Positions 10,591-22,158 of a DNA stretch of 64,000 nt are shown piece after piece. The notes beneath the pieces are model-generated. The model searched no databases. It was not told the DNA's origin and saw only the letters and a list, made by a program, of their open reading frames with translations. The stretch lies in the NCBI RefSeq assembly GCF_023078275.1, contig NC_062973.1:17626456-17690455 (forward strand), written 5' to 3'. Source of the DNA: Leguminivora glycinivorella (lineage: Eukaryota > Arthropoda > Insecta > Lepidoptera > Tortricidae). Position numbers and translations under genes: made by a program. Numbering within the stretch: the stretch's first letter is position 1; every line of letters begins with the position of its first letter.

Positions 10591-11566
10591 AGATGGACCT
10601 CCGAACGGTAAAATCAGGCAATAGTTACAGATTGTATCAGTTTTCACAATTAAAACGTTTTCAAAAAGAATATACCTACGCTGATTTTGTGGAAAAAGTC
10701 AAAACAATCTTTAAATGGAGATAAAGCTACGAATGTATTTTTGGAATACGTACGGTTAATAGATAAACAAGAAAACAGTAGAAAGGTGGATAGTTTATCG
10801 GTATTCTACAGGTTACATTTCGTGAAGTGTGCGATGGGATTATTGAAAGTTAAACCAAATTGTTGAATAAATAGAGTAATATAGGAATAAGTTTCCTTTA
10901 TACCACGATTTAGAAACATAAGAAAAAAAAATATGTTTTGCCCATCCAGGCTTTTAATTCATAATTTCCAAAAAGTGGAATACGTCCTTTATAAATCACA
11001 TTGGTCAGGACGAGGATAAACACGGACTTGCGTTTCACAGTTAAGTCGTCACTTCACCACTGATTCGCACAAAAGGATTTGTGCATCCAGCTTTATCATC
11101 ATGTGAACGGCTAAGGAGTGAAACTCATTTTCGTCACATCTATTACCAGCCCACTATAACTTGGAACTTTAAGGGTATTTATTTACTGCCTTCTATTTAT
11201 TTTTTCGTATTTTAATATTTGAACAATTTGTATTATAAATAATGTATTCATCACATTCCTATTTTTATTCGTATGATATAAATCAAGACTGAATAGGTAA
11301 ACCGGCGCCGTCATAGACTGCATCGAAACTTTTCTTCGGGTGAGATTATAAGTCAAAATTCGGCTGCCCTAAGCAGAAATCAAGTATCTGGGTTTTGCCA
11401 AATTTTACAGTAGAGCGAAAAAACGTTTTTTTTTTTATTTTTCCTGATTACCTGCTTATTAATTAATTGATAGCCTTTTAAACAGACGAACTTTATTATA
11501 CTAGATATCATTAATAGTGTACTATAATTATTTTTTCAAAATGATTAGCACAATCATTTTAAAATA

Positions 11567-12155
11567 CAAAACCGGCCAAGAGCGTGTCGGGCCACGCTTA
11601 GTGTAGGGTTCCGTAGTTTTTCGTATTTTTCTCAAAAACTACTGAACCTATCAAGTTCAAAACAATTTTCCTAGAAAGTATTTATAAAGTTCTACTTTTG
11701 TGATTTTTTTCATATTTTTTAAACATATGGTTCAAAAGTTAGAGGGGGGGGACGCACTTTTTTTTCCTTTAGGAGCGATTATTTCCGAAAATATTAATAT
11801 TATCAAAAAACGGTCTTAGTAAACCCTTATTCATTTTTAAATACCTATCCAACAATATATCACACGTTGGGGTTGGAATGAAAAAAAATATCAGCCCCCA
11901 CTTTACATGTAGAGGGGGTACCCTAATAAAACATTTTTTTCCATTTTTTATTTTTGCACTTTGTTGGCGTGATTGATATACGTATTGGTACCAAATTTCA
12001 GCTTTCTAGTGCTTACGGTTACTGAGATTATCCGCGGACGGACGGACGGACGGACGGACGGACGGACGGACGGACGGACGGACGGACGGACGGACGGACA
12101 GACAGACATGGCGAAACTATAAGGGTTCCTAGTTGACTACGGAACCCTAAAAACA
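11567..12155 (-). repeat. GGTTCCGTA-type repeat, inverted copy
   Basis: Near-identical reverse complement of 1346-1933, including a (GGAC)n tract at 12035-12107. Confidence 0.75.
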
Positions 12156-12261
12156 GCTTTCTGTGTAGATTGCGATAAGAAAATTTTAAAGCTTTTCTAC
12201 AAGAAAGCAAGTATCTTGAACTATTTTCTTGAGCTTTGGTAGTCTTGTTATTTTTAACTGT

Positions 12262-12490
12262 ATCTAAAACAAAAACTACAGAACGGATTTTCATGGGGTT
12301 TTCACCAATAAATAGAATGATTCTTGAGAAAGGTTTTAGTATATAAGTATATAATTTGTTGAGATCTTATTTGAATTAGTTGAAATATGTCAATTTTTGC
12401 TAATCAAGTCGGACAAAATTCTGCTGGCTGAGAGCTTTAATCGAAAACGCTGCCTAAACTGTTTGAGCTATATCAAAACAATGTATTGCG
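12262..12490 (+). repeat. dispersed repeat, pair with 55822-56050
   Basis: Shares GGATTTTCAT, GAGAGCTTTAATCGAAAACG, GCTGGCTGAGAGC and TATCAAAACAATG in the same order and orientation with 55822-56050. No coding capacity. Confidence 0.6.
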
Positions 12491-12844
12491 AAATTGTGTA
12501 TCTTTCATAGACCTACAAAAAAAGTCTGTAATAGCATATATGTATACAATGGCCGCTGGTATATGTATACAATGTATACATTTTAGATAGATTCCTTTAT
12601 CGTAGTGTATGTCATGCTTGTGTAAATAAGGTTTTAATATAAATGCAATGTTGGAGTAATCCACGGAAAAGAAGCTCTGGTTGTGTTTGAATGCAAGTTG
12701 TCTTAAGATTATAGGTTTAAGAGGTTTTTCTGTCACGAAGAGTTCAAAAATACTCATGAAATTGAATCAATTACTTACGTTGTAGGAGACTCTTTAAATC
12801 ATAAAAAATAATGAAAGTTATAGTCTTTCTTAATTATAATAATA

Positions 12845-13103
12845 GGGAACTTGACTGTAGTTAAAATAAATTATTTTATATCATGCACGAAATAAAGCGT
12901 CAGATAATTATGAGAAAAACATGGACAGCAGTTATTTTTAAATCCAATTTCTATTTAATAAGTCAGGTAGAAATATATAAAGTAACGGAGTTGACCGCGA
13001 CGTCACTCAATTCAATTTCATATAAATTCCATATTAGCAAGTCTTTTAAATTCGTTTTCACAGTTCTTAAAAAGAAGCTGATTTAACTAGGAGGCTAGTA
13101 GCC
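12845..13103 (-). mobile_element. TA-flanked MITE (GGCTAGTTTCC family), copy 3
   Basis: Reverse-complement relative of 6265-6513, with shared CACGAAATAAAGC, TTTCTATTTAATAAGTCA, GACGTCACT and TTCCATATTAGCAA. More diverged than the other two copies. Confidence 0.65.
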
Positions 13104-13336
13104 TATTGATCAACTAACCAACATGCAATAATTATGTAAGTATGTTCGATATATGTATTTTCGTATTTTGTATAAAAGAAGTTACATATTACAGGTAAAT
13201 AAGACAAGTTCCTCGTGATTTTACTGTATACATCTGGTTGTTTTTAATACTAAGGCAATTTCTACCTGAAACCCAAATTAATACATGTATAAGTAATTAC
13301 AAGCTTTTGACATCATAACAAAATGATAGACGCCGG

Positions 13337-13490
13337 AGTCAAGTAACTTCGCAATGAATATCAATAGTTCTACGCTAAAGTCAAGTAACTTATCAATAAA
13401 TATCAGTATTTCTACACTGAAGTCAAGTAACTTCGCAATCGATATCAATATTTCAACTCTGAAGTCAAGTAACTTAGCCATCTAATATGA
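13337..13490 (+). repeat. 42-bp tandem array, about 3.7 units
   Basis: AGTCAAGTAACTT recurs at 13337, 13379, 13421 and 13463, with ATATCAATATTTC-like text between. The minus strand is open through it (repeating AKLLDFSVEILIFI), a by-product of the 42-bp period. Confidence 0.8.
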
Positions 13491-13764
13491 ATTGCAAGTA
13501 TCTTTCGCAAGATACTCGATTTCAAGATAGAAATAGGGTAGATACTTGACTTTAGCTTAGAATACCCCGTTAAAAAAAGATACTTGAATTTTTTAAAGTT
13601 CTATATTTTGAAAAATATACATTATAAAAATTTCAAAAAAGTACTGAAATATGTATTTTGAAAAAATGAATCGAATGATGTAAAAAACCACTTTTTGGAA
13701 AAATTGAGATACTTGATTTCTGCGTAGGGCAGCCGAAATGCTTTACTTCTTTCCAATCCATACT

Positions 13765-13954
13765 TCCATACTTAATATGTATTATAAATGGGAAAGTGTG
13801 TGTCTGTTTGTTTCATTTGTTTGTCCGTCTTTCACGGCAAAACGGAGCGACTAATTGTCGTGATTTTTTAAGTGGAGATAGTTGAAGGGATGGAAAGTGA
13901 CATAGGCTACTTTTTGTGTCTTTCTAATGCGAGCGAAGCCGCGGGCAAAAGCTA
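13765..13954 (+). mobile_element. Helitron-like non-autonomous element, copy 1
   Basis: Starts TCCATACTTAATATGTATTA and ends GCGAAGCCGCGGGCAAAAGC-TAG before T, with a GC-rich hairpin-prone 3' end. 5' TC and 3' CTAG are Helitron features and this text is typical of lepidopteran non-autonomous Helitrons. The second copy is 44344-44521. Confidence 0.6.
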
Positions 13955-13955
13955 G

Positions 13956-16290
13956 TAATAAAACTATAAAGTATAGTGCCTAATAGTACCTACTGACAAA
14001 TTTTACGAGACCAATGAAATTGAAAAGGGCCAACTTTTGACGTTTTTATCCTTTATACTGCAGGACGCTTGGTGGACCGCATAAGTTATCAGCTGCAAAA
14101 GTGCATGGCGAATTTATCAATGAATGCATTCATAATTTCTCCATGCCATTTTGCAGCTCACTGTACAATGTATATCTAAGAGGCTATTGCCAGATTAGTG
14201 GTCATGGGGTATTACGCCACGCGCACACGGGCGCACGCGCAGGCGCCGGTCGCGCGCGCGCACGCACTGCTCAACTCCATGCTAGAAGCATACCCGGAGT
14301 GTGATTTGTTCGCTAGTGCAATTGGATGATTGATGATGGAATGTAAGAAGGAGATTGAGAGGGAGATGCCTGTAAGTAGTATTACTATTAATTAAGCTAA
14401 CTTTGTAAAATATACTTTTATACATGATGTATAAGTATTATCGATACCAATTTGTGCCGCTGTGGCCTTAGCTGTTAAGGTACAATTGTAAACTGGGAAT
14501 AAATAAATAAATTATATGTATATGAGCGACCTATAGAATCAAAAATATTTAATTTCGTATAAATTTCTACTACCTACTTAATTAATTTTATCAATACAAA
14601 TAAGACAATATTACAGATCCTATTTATCTTAAGATCACTGGCCGTGAACACAAACAATTTTGTGTTTTCCCCAGCATTACTTAGCAAATTGGCAGACCAA
14701 AACATCTCGTTGACAAGGCGTTAGCGGCTTTGTTGTTAACTCATTAAGGTGTAGAACCGGTTCGATGACGTCAGGTAGTGGGGTCCGTGGTCACGACTTG
14801 CGTGCGACCAGTCATCCGAGAGATCCGGCGCGAGCGCGTCGCCGCCGCTAGCGCCATCTTTTATTTGTTTATCAAACTTTCAAATTGTACATCAAATATT
14901 GCACAACATTGAAATTACAGACTTTTAAAAAAACTTTGAATAAAACCCGTTTAAAACAAATGTCTAAGTGATTATTTTATTGTGTTTTGTGTTGACTATA
15001 AAATAAATTTCTAACGATTAACGTAATCTAGACAGGATTTAGTATCATTAATGAACTTTCTATTTTGTTAAACGAATCAATTGGATGTGAATCGAATGGC
15101 GCTGAACGACAGTTTTCTACATAAACTTTCTCCGATACATGATTGGGTAATTGCATTTACTTATATAGTTTCTATAGGTAATCATTATTCCTTAGTCACG
15201 TTACGCGTTAAGGCGAACTGTCATCATGGTTAACAAAATAGATGTAGGCGTATTTTATTCATAAAGGGTTTACTGTTACTTATTTTATAATAATTCTTGA
15301 ATTAAACGCTTAAAATAAATAAAATGTTACTGTAAAAGCCCAAGGTATGGTATAAACTCAGTTTTACCGGGAAATCCTTGGTTTTATCGATGCCGTTTGG
15401 TAAAAGCCCGAAGTAAGAAATATTTGTTGTTACACCTGTAAACCTAGGTCTTATCACGGCAGTCAGTACTTTGTTGTATGTTGTGTCACTTGTATATCAG
15501 GAAGAATTTGAACAACTTCTGTCTTCAAAATTGGATCAGCTAGTTACTTAGTACCATAATATTGAATGTTAGGCACCTTATACAATAGGCCAAGCAATAA
15601 AAAAATATAGAAAGAAATGCAAGGACCAAAACTTTTGACTTCGTAACTTTATTTGGGCTAGTTAGGAATCTTAGGAGCTTAACATATCCAACATACCTTG
15701 ACATAAGTTCCAGGCTGTACCCCTAAAACTGGAAGTACAAAAAATAAGTACCTATCCCAGGTACTGAAGCAATAAAAACCGATTAAATTTGTTGCAAGCT
15801 GATTTATATTTAGGATACTTTGTACAGTTTACGAGATATCGGCTATTGAATATTTTATTCGGTGGTCAAAAAATTTACAAATAAATTAGTCTATTTTGCA
15901 GACAGCATAAAGACCCTTTAAGCATAGAAGACCGCAAAAAGGTCCTAAATCATTAACAATCGATTCAGAGTGATTTCGGCATTTTTTTTAAATATGACAA
16001 TAAAAATATACCTATCAGTTCCGAAATCCTCGAATTGGAGTTTGATTCAGCAAACAAAAATTAGAAATCGCACGTTCTTGCTTGACACTATTTTGCTAAT
16101 TGCTGACCACTGTTTCTTAATTGTTGTCAACGTTGTATAATATTTGGGAAACAGCGATAAGACCTAGCTTACCTAGATCGATTTGTCACTCCCGATAATT
16201 CCCATATAGCAAATCTGTTTTAAATGCGAATAATATGATTCAAGAGTCTCTCAGTTAAAGATAAGAAATAATAATATAACCCAATTCAAA
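13956..16290. other. no gene recognised; GC-rich patch 14760-14870
   Basis: Mostly AT-rich. 14205-14280 is a CG/CA-rich alternating tract. 14760-14870 (GACGTCA, GATCCGGCGCGAGCGCGTCG, CCGCCGCTAGCGCCATC) stands out by CpG content and could be promoter or non-coding first-exon DNA for the gene at 30 kb; no TATA box or splice donor settles it. Confidence 0.3.
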
Positions 16291-16291
16291 A

Positions 16292-16419
16292 GGCAGGTAA
16301 GTATGGTCGCGCGATAAATGATAAAACATCAGGCATTCCATTACATATCGAACTTACAAATAGTGCGATAGGGACGGCCTGATGTTTTATCATTTATCGC
16401 GCGACCTTGCTTGCCTGCC
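16292..16419 (+). mobile_element. 128-bp foldback element
   Basis: Arms of about 43 bp (GGCAGGTAAGTATGGTCGCG... and its inverse ending CTTGCTTGCCTGCC) with only a couple of mismatches, separated by about 40 bp. Confidence 0.75.
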
Positions 16420-17239
16420 AGAACGATATCGCTATCCGAAATATTTCATTCGTCATCGTACGTCTCGCCAGACGATATTCGAATGACATCCTCCATATAG
16501 TTATGGCGTAATTATGTGGTCCTGATTTTTAAGATGTTTTACTTCACACAAAATAAGTAAAAGCAATTGTCTTTCTTTATTACTTCTTTTATACCAGTGC
16601 CCTGTTTATCAAAACTTACAAGCCTTGTATTACAAGCATTTTGCCTGTAAAATTATTCATTATTACAAGAAAGTGTTTATCAAAACTTCACTTGTAGACT
16701 ACAAGTTACAAGTGACGTTTTTAATTTTACAAGTATATTTTTACACGTGTATTCGTGATTTTGTTTATCAAAATATTACTTGTAAGTTACAACTTGTAAA
16801 AAATGACGCAAAAACCTTAGGGAGTCCGGAGACCCTCTATTCCGTATTACAAGTTCACAAGTGTCGGTTGGTAGGTGTTTTTAATTATAATATTTTATTT
16901 CAAAATGTGGCTAAATGATTCGAGTGGCCACGGAACCAGATTTATAATAGTCATGTTCATACAATAAAAAATATAGTAGATTATGTTAGAAGGGAGCAAA
17001 ATTACATATTTACAGCGAGAGCGTAAATTGAATCCTGAGCATAGCGAGGGATTCAAGTGTTAACAAAAGGTGGAAATTTTGTTAATATTATATACTGATA
17101 ACATGAAGTCCTTGAAGGAAAAGTGCAACTTTGCTCCTCACAGAGAAAAAAGTAGCCTTTCCCTTGAGTGCTGTGAAAATATCATTTTAAAATCCCGCTT
17201 CTAACGAATAGCATTTGTCGAATTATATCAATAAGCTCA

Positions 17240-17404
17240 CTAATTCCAATAAGGTCTAGTTTACCCTTCAGGTTGGAAGGACAGATGGCAGTCGCTTTAG
17301 TAAAAACTAGTGCCTATGCCAAATCTTGGGATTAAATGTCAAAGCGGACCCCAGCCTCCATGAGCCATGGCAAATGGCGGGATAACGCAAGGAGGATGAG
17401 GATG
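17240..17404 (+). mobile_element. SINE family 2 fragment inserted in left palindrome arm
   Basis: Text ATTCCAATAAGG ... CCAAATCTTGGGATTAAATG ... GGATAACGCAAGGAGGATGA matches the 3' half of family 2. It is flanked by ATATCAATAAGCTCA (17225-17239) and ATATCAATTAGCTCA (17405-17419), a 15-bp duplication with one mismatch. The right arm has the uninterrupted site near 18128-18142. Confidence 0.72.
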
Positions 17405-18448
17405 ATATCAATTAGCTCATATGTGACTATGTCAAAAATTTAAATGGCTATGTGCCGGAAAATTTCGTACGATACACGTGGGAAAAGGGAATTCGTATTT
17501 TTTTTTATATGTTAGGCACAGACGTTATACTATTCAGCCATGTATTTAACTAGTCCACAACCATTTAAAAACAAAAAAAAGTGACATGGCGGGGAAAGAA
17601 CATGGTTGCGGTACATTAATTTGATTTTAGAATTCACAAGAATTACAAGTAAAAATTTACAAGTGTGTAATTTCACAATCCTTGTAAGCTTTTTTTGATA
17701 AACGTAATTTACACGTACTTGTGAAATTTTTCTTGTAACGTGTAACTTGTGAACTTGTAGACTTGTAATATTTGATAAACAGGGCACAGTTCTACAAGTT
17801 CACAAGTTACCCATTACAAGCTAATTTTTACAAGTAAGTACGTGTAAATTGTGTTTATCAAAAAATACAAGATTTGTAAAATGTGTAATTTTGTAAACTT
17901 GTAAATTTTTACTTGTAAATTCTAAAATCAAATCAATGTACCGCCACCATGTTCTTTTCCCGCCACGTCACTTTTTTTTGTTTTTAAATGGCTGTGGCCT
18001 GGTTAAATACGTGGCTGAATAGTATAACGCCTGACATCAAAAAAAAATACGAATTCCCTTTTCGCACGTCGTGTATCGTACGAAATTTTCCGGCACATGG
18101 CCATTAAAATTTTTGAAATAGTCACGTATGAGCTAATTGATAGCGGAGTAGATATTTATAATAGAAGCGGAATTTGAAAATGATATTTTCACATCACTCA
18201 AGGGAAAGGCTACTTTTTTCTCTGTGAGGAGGGAGCAAAGTTGCACTTTTCCTTCAAGGACTTCATGTTGTCAGTATAAAATATTAACAAAATTTCCACC
18301 TTATGTTAACACTTGAATCCCTCGCTATGCTCAGGATTCAATTTACGCTCTCGCTGTAAATATCTAATTTTGCTCCCTTCTAACATTATCTACTATATTT
18401 ATTGTATGAACATGACTATTATAAATCTGGTTCCGTGGCCACTCGAAT

Positions 18449-18530
18449 CATTTAAGAATAAGAATAAGAATAAGAATTTATTTATTGCCTCAAAAAACTT
18501 ACAAGTAACCTTACATTTAGCTTCATAGTA
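18449..18530 (-). mobile_element. LINE 3'-end remnant in right palindrome arm
   Basis: About 80 bp starting AAGAATAAGAATAAGAATAA and TTTATTTATTGCC, i.e. on the minus strand a LINE 3' end with a short-repeat tail. The left arm lacks it (16905-16920). Confidence 0.5.
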
Positions 18531-18826
18531 TTTAGCCTCATTTTGAAATAAAATCTAATTAAAAACACCAACCAACCGACACTTGTGAACTTGTATACGG
18601 AATAGAGGGTTTTGCGTCATTTTTTACAAGTTGTAACTTACAAGTATATTTTGATGAACAAAATCACGAATACACGTGTAAAAATATACTTGTAAAATTA
18701 AAAACGTCACTTGTAACTTGTAGTCTACAAGTGAAGTTTTGATAAACACATTCTTGTAATAATGAATAATTTTACAGGCAAAATGCTTGTAATACAAGTC
18801 TTGTAAGTTTTGATAAACAGGGCACT

Positions 18827-20424
18827 GATCTATTCATTTCATTATAGTTGACTTGTAAAGTCCATACACAAGATGGTATGTAGGTTATAAGAACTATAAA
18901 TGTATACTACGTAGTCTAACGCTCAATTTAATAGTTATGATGTAGAAAATAGTAAAGTATCGGTAATCCACGAGTGATCGCGAGAGAAAGCCGCGCCGCG
19001 GCACGCTTTACCGCGCGTGGTCAAGTGGACCATTGTAGCTGTGAATTATCACTTGAAAGTTAATCCTAAGCTGTTATTTTAATTTAAAACCCGAAGAATG
19101 TTCGATGAGTTTACGTTTACACACATACAAACATGCATAACCCTATTTCCTCGATGGGATTTTTGTGATCAAATCAGAGAACTTGAAGAAAGGTCAGGTG
19201 CACCTTAAAACGCACCTAGCGTATATGTACATAGAATGTTATGAAAGCGATAGAAGCGACAATTAGTGTCAATTCATCGTCTATGTCCACCCCCTCCGGG
19301 ACTAATTGTACATAAATATTATAAGACCTTTTTTCACAAACTGAGGCCACTGTAATTTCAACAAAGCTATACTAAAACCATAATTAGGTTCCGAAAATAA
19401 AAGATGGCTGACCAATGGCTGGCTATAGATACCCTTATAAGTATTAGATGTTAATATTAAGTATTATTGTACAAGTTGTACAACAGAGTTATCTCCAAAA
19501 AATGTTTTCAAATTCGCTCCTCTCGCCAACTCGATCCACATCTTAACGAAATACAGTACAGGGAAAATGAGTCAGTATTTTTTCCTTTTTACTTATTATA
19601 GAGAAACGGTCCAAAATATTTTTAAATAATTTCCTAGTATGCCTTTTCCTTGTACTGCCCGTGTACAGTAATATTTTCCATAAAGTTTTTCGTGCAGTCA
19701 GGTGTCAGTACCAAACCTTTTTTTTAAATTTAAATTGGTCGAATTTCTGGATTTTCTGGAATTTCGTATATTTAGCCCTTTATTTATTTAGCACGCAATC
19801 TGAGTGGGCCTGCGGAGTTTTCTGAGAATAGAAGAAATAAAATGGCAATAATAGTTTTGAATGATTTACGGTTAATTTAACACGACTTATTTATATTGGC
19901 CGGAATATAAAATGAGATCGTTTATTTGGCTCGGAGTTGCTATCATTTTAGTTATTTTAGTATTACTATCTAAAGCTGTTGGTTTTCCATGAAAATAAAT
20001 AAATAAAATATAATACACCGTCATTTACTCATCGTTGTTTGTCGATCTTGATATTACGATGTAAGTAACATAAACACATTATACTGACCATGGTTTAAGA
20101 TATACCGATTAATTCCGGTCACTGCAACTTAAGGAAAAGCAAACCCAAGTAATATTTTCACGCGGATTGTTTACTGTAAGTTAAAAAAAGGAAATAATTA
20201 ATCTGAAACTGTGCAAAGTATTGTCGTGTACTGACAGTTATTGTTTTTCCTGAGGCCTGTGTCACCGCGTTTACAATGATAGTCCGACAGCAACACTTCG
20301 TCGTTTAATGTATGTCCAATAAGTAAATATTGATGCTGGGTGCTAATGTTAATTATTGATCCAGATATGGGCTACACATTGTCTGTCAACACCAATACAT
20401 ATATTACAAAAAAATAACACTCTT
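18827..20424. other. no gene recognised
   Basis: AT-rich DNA; a GC-rich patch at 18975-19025 (GCCGCGCCGCGGCACGC) without splice or promoter context. Confidence 0.35.
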
Positions 20425-20437
20425 ACAGTTTGTGAAG

Positions 20438-20619
20438 AAGAAGCGCTGGTAGCCTAGCGGTAAGTGCGAGCGACTTTCGTTCTGGAGGTCACGGGTTCGA
20501 ACCCCGGCTCGCACCAACCAATGAGTTTTTCATTTATGTGCGAAATGTCATTTGATATTTGCCAGTCGCTTTTCGGCGAAGGAAAACATCGTGAGGATAA
20601 CGCAAGGAGGATGATGATG
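20438..20619 (+). mobile_element. tRNA-derived SINE, family 2 (short form) with 13-bp TSD
   Basis: Flanked by ACAGTTTGTGAAG at 20425-20437 and 20620-20632. Head GCTGGTAGCCTAGCGGTAAG, B box GGTTCGAACCCC, body GGAAAACATCGTGAGGATAA, tail GAGGATGATGATG. Confidence 0.82.
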
Positions 20620-20842
20620 ACAGTTTGTGAAGCAAGAGATTAACTTTATAAATAAATAAAGTAAGTGATCCAATAATTGACAAAAAACATTCCGCGATTA
20701 TTTTGACATCACCTCAAAATAGAACCAGGATCATAGGTGATTTAGGGGTCAAACTTCCGACTGAACAACAAAATCCAGTTCTTCTTAGTTTCCAGGTTAC
20801 ATATTACAGGCTGATGCTGAGCCTAGTGCACATCTTTATAGT

Positions 20843-21060
20843 AGATTATACACCAAGGGAATAAAACACTGTTTTATGTTACGGGCGCGACATTGAATCC
20901 TGAACGTAACGAAGGACTCCTAGTTTTACTCCCGAGCGTAGCGAGGGAGTTATAGAATCAATTCCCGAGCGAAGCGAGGGAATTAAGACTGAGTCCTGAG
21001 TGCAGTGAGGGATTCAAGCGCCCAAGACAAAAACAGTTTTATTCCCGAGGTATATACTCT
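20843..21060 (+). mobile_element. foldback MITE with GAGCGTAGCGAGGG modules
   Basis: AGATTATACACCAAGGGAAT...ACTGTTTT and its inverse ACAGTTTTATTCCCGAGGTA... form the ends. The interior repeats CCCGAGCGTAGCGAGGGA-like palindromic words four times. Confidence 0.6.
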
Positions 21061-21622
21061 ACTTTTCTCACCTTATGCGAGACAAGAAAAAACAGCAAAT
21101 TAATAGTGTTTATATTTATATATTTAAGAAAATAATTATAATTTAAAAATACAAGTTTATATTTGAGACATTAGTCCAATTATGGAAACTTGTCACAACT
21201 CGTTTCTGACAGCATTTCAACAAATGAAGATCGTGCGTCAAATGAAAATCGAGTCGGTCGCGGCTTCGGTTTTTGAAAATCGAGTTGGCCATGCCCGCCG
21301 CGGGCATTACGGCTTAACGAAATTAGACTTTATCGTCATAGCAATAAGGTGCAATTATTTGGCAATTACATTATTGCGCCGTGTGTAATAATGAATTTTC
21401 ATACAACATTATATCACGGTTGTTGACAAGGGATATAATGTCATGCTTTCCGTGAAGTTCTAATGACATATAATCCGACTTTGTCGAGCATGAGGTGTGA
21501 AAAATTACTTGTACACGTTACGTACATTGTACTTTTATAATATAAGTAGGTAGTTTAAATTTAAGAAAAGCGTTTTCACTTTTTTTTACATATTTAATTT
21601 ATACACATCGCATAGCATCAGA

Positions 21623-21824
21623 CAATGTATGCCTTTCAGATTTGAGGAGTTCCCTCGATTTCTCCAGGATCCCATCATCAGAACTGGGTTCTGAGAAAAA
21701 TGGGACCAATCTGTATGCATATACATTCAATCAAAAAAAAATTTTTCAACATCGGTCCAGTAACGACGGAGATATCGAGGAACAAACAACCGTCCTTCTT
21801 GAGATATGAGACGACGGTTAAAAA
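21623..21824 (-). mobile_element. satellite-element family, 5' part only
   Basis: Reverse complement of the first 200 bp of the element at 50993: TTAACCGTCGTCTCATATCT..., the ACTGGACCGATTTT-like block and GGTCCCATTTTTCTCAGAAC. It has no 121-bp array. Confidence 0.7.
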
Positions 21825-21959
21825 TAATGTTAATTAATCGCGTTCGACCTGTATGTGACTTTAAATATAATATGTTTAATGATTTCTTATCAAGTGCTAA
21901 AATATAAAGTTTCATGGTTTTATCATTTAAAATTAAGAAATCCCATACAAACTTTCAAC

Positions 21960-22094
21960 CTCTTTTTCAACCCCTTCATCCCTTTTTTTCGAAATAAAAA
22001 GTAGCCTATGTTCTGTCTCAGGGTCTAAAGATTGTCTGTTCCAAATTTCATCAAAATCGGTTACGTGCTTACGTGGTTTAAGCGGGAAAGCGTA

Positions 22095-22127
<33 letters not shown>

Positions 22128-22158
22128 GTTACTTTCACATTTATAATATTAGTATGGA
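21960..22158 (-). mobile_element. Helitron-like fragment with (GACA)n
   Basis: On the minus strand it starts TCCATACTAATATTATAAAT and carries a CTGT microsatellite (22092-22127), then text typical of lepidopteran Helitron-like repeats. The CTAG end is not found. Confidence 0.45.

Larger units (their letters stand above)
11361..13735 (+). mobile_element. 2.4-kb composite element with 29-bp TIRs
   Basis: CGGCTGCCCTAAGCAGAAAT (continuing to 11389) and its inverse at 13707-13735 match over 29 bp with one mismatch. The flanks are AAATT/AAATG. Inside are several independent insertions: a GGTTCCGTA-type repeat (11567-12155), a copy of the 55822-56050 repeat (12262-12490), an inverted MITE (12845-13103) and a 42-bp tandem array (13337-13490). 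The native interior near both ends repeats AAGTATCT/AGATACTT. No transposase seen. Confidence 0.65.
16596..18826 (+). mobile_element. 2.2-kb foldback (near-palindromic) element
   Basis: The ends AGTGCCCTGTTTATCAAAAC and its inverse at 18807-18826 are perfect, and the two arms (about 16596-17770 and 17790-18826) match through almost their whole length around a centre near 17778. Both arms are built of short modules with TTTATCAAAA and ACTTGTAA words. The terminal sequence recurs at the inner end of the left arm (17771-17787), so it looks like two copies of a TIR element head to head. Each arm has one private insertion. No transposase. Confidence 0.8.

Noticed and set aside
12028..12294. SVRPSVRP repeat protein
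   Set aside because: It is a translation of the (GGAC)n microsatellite.
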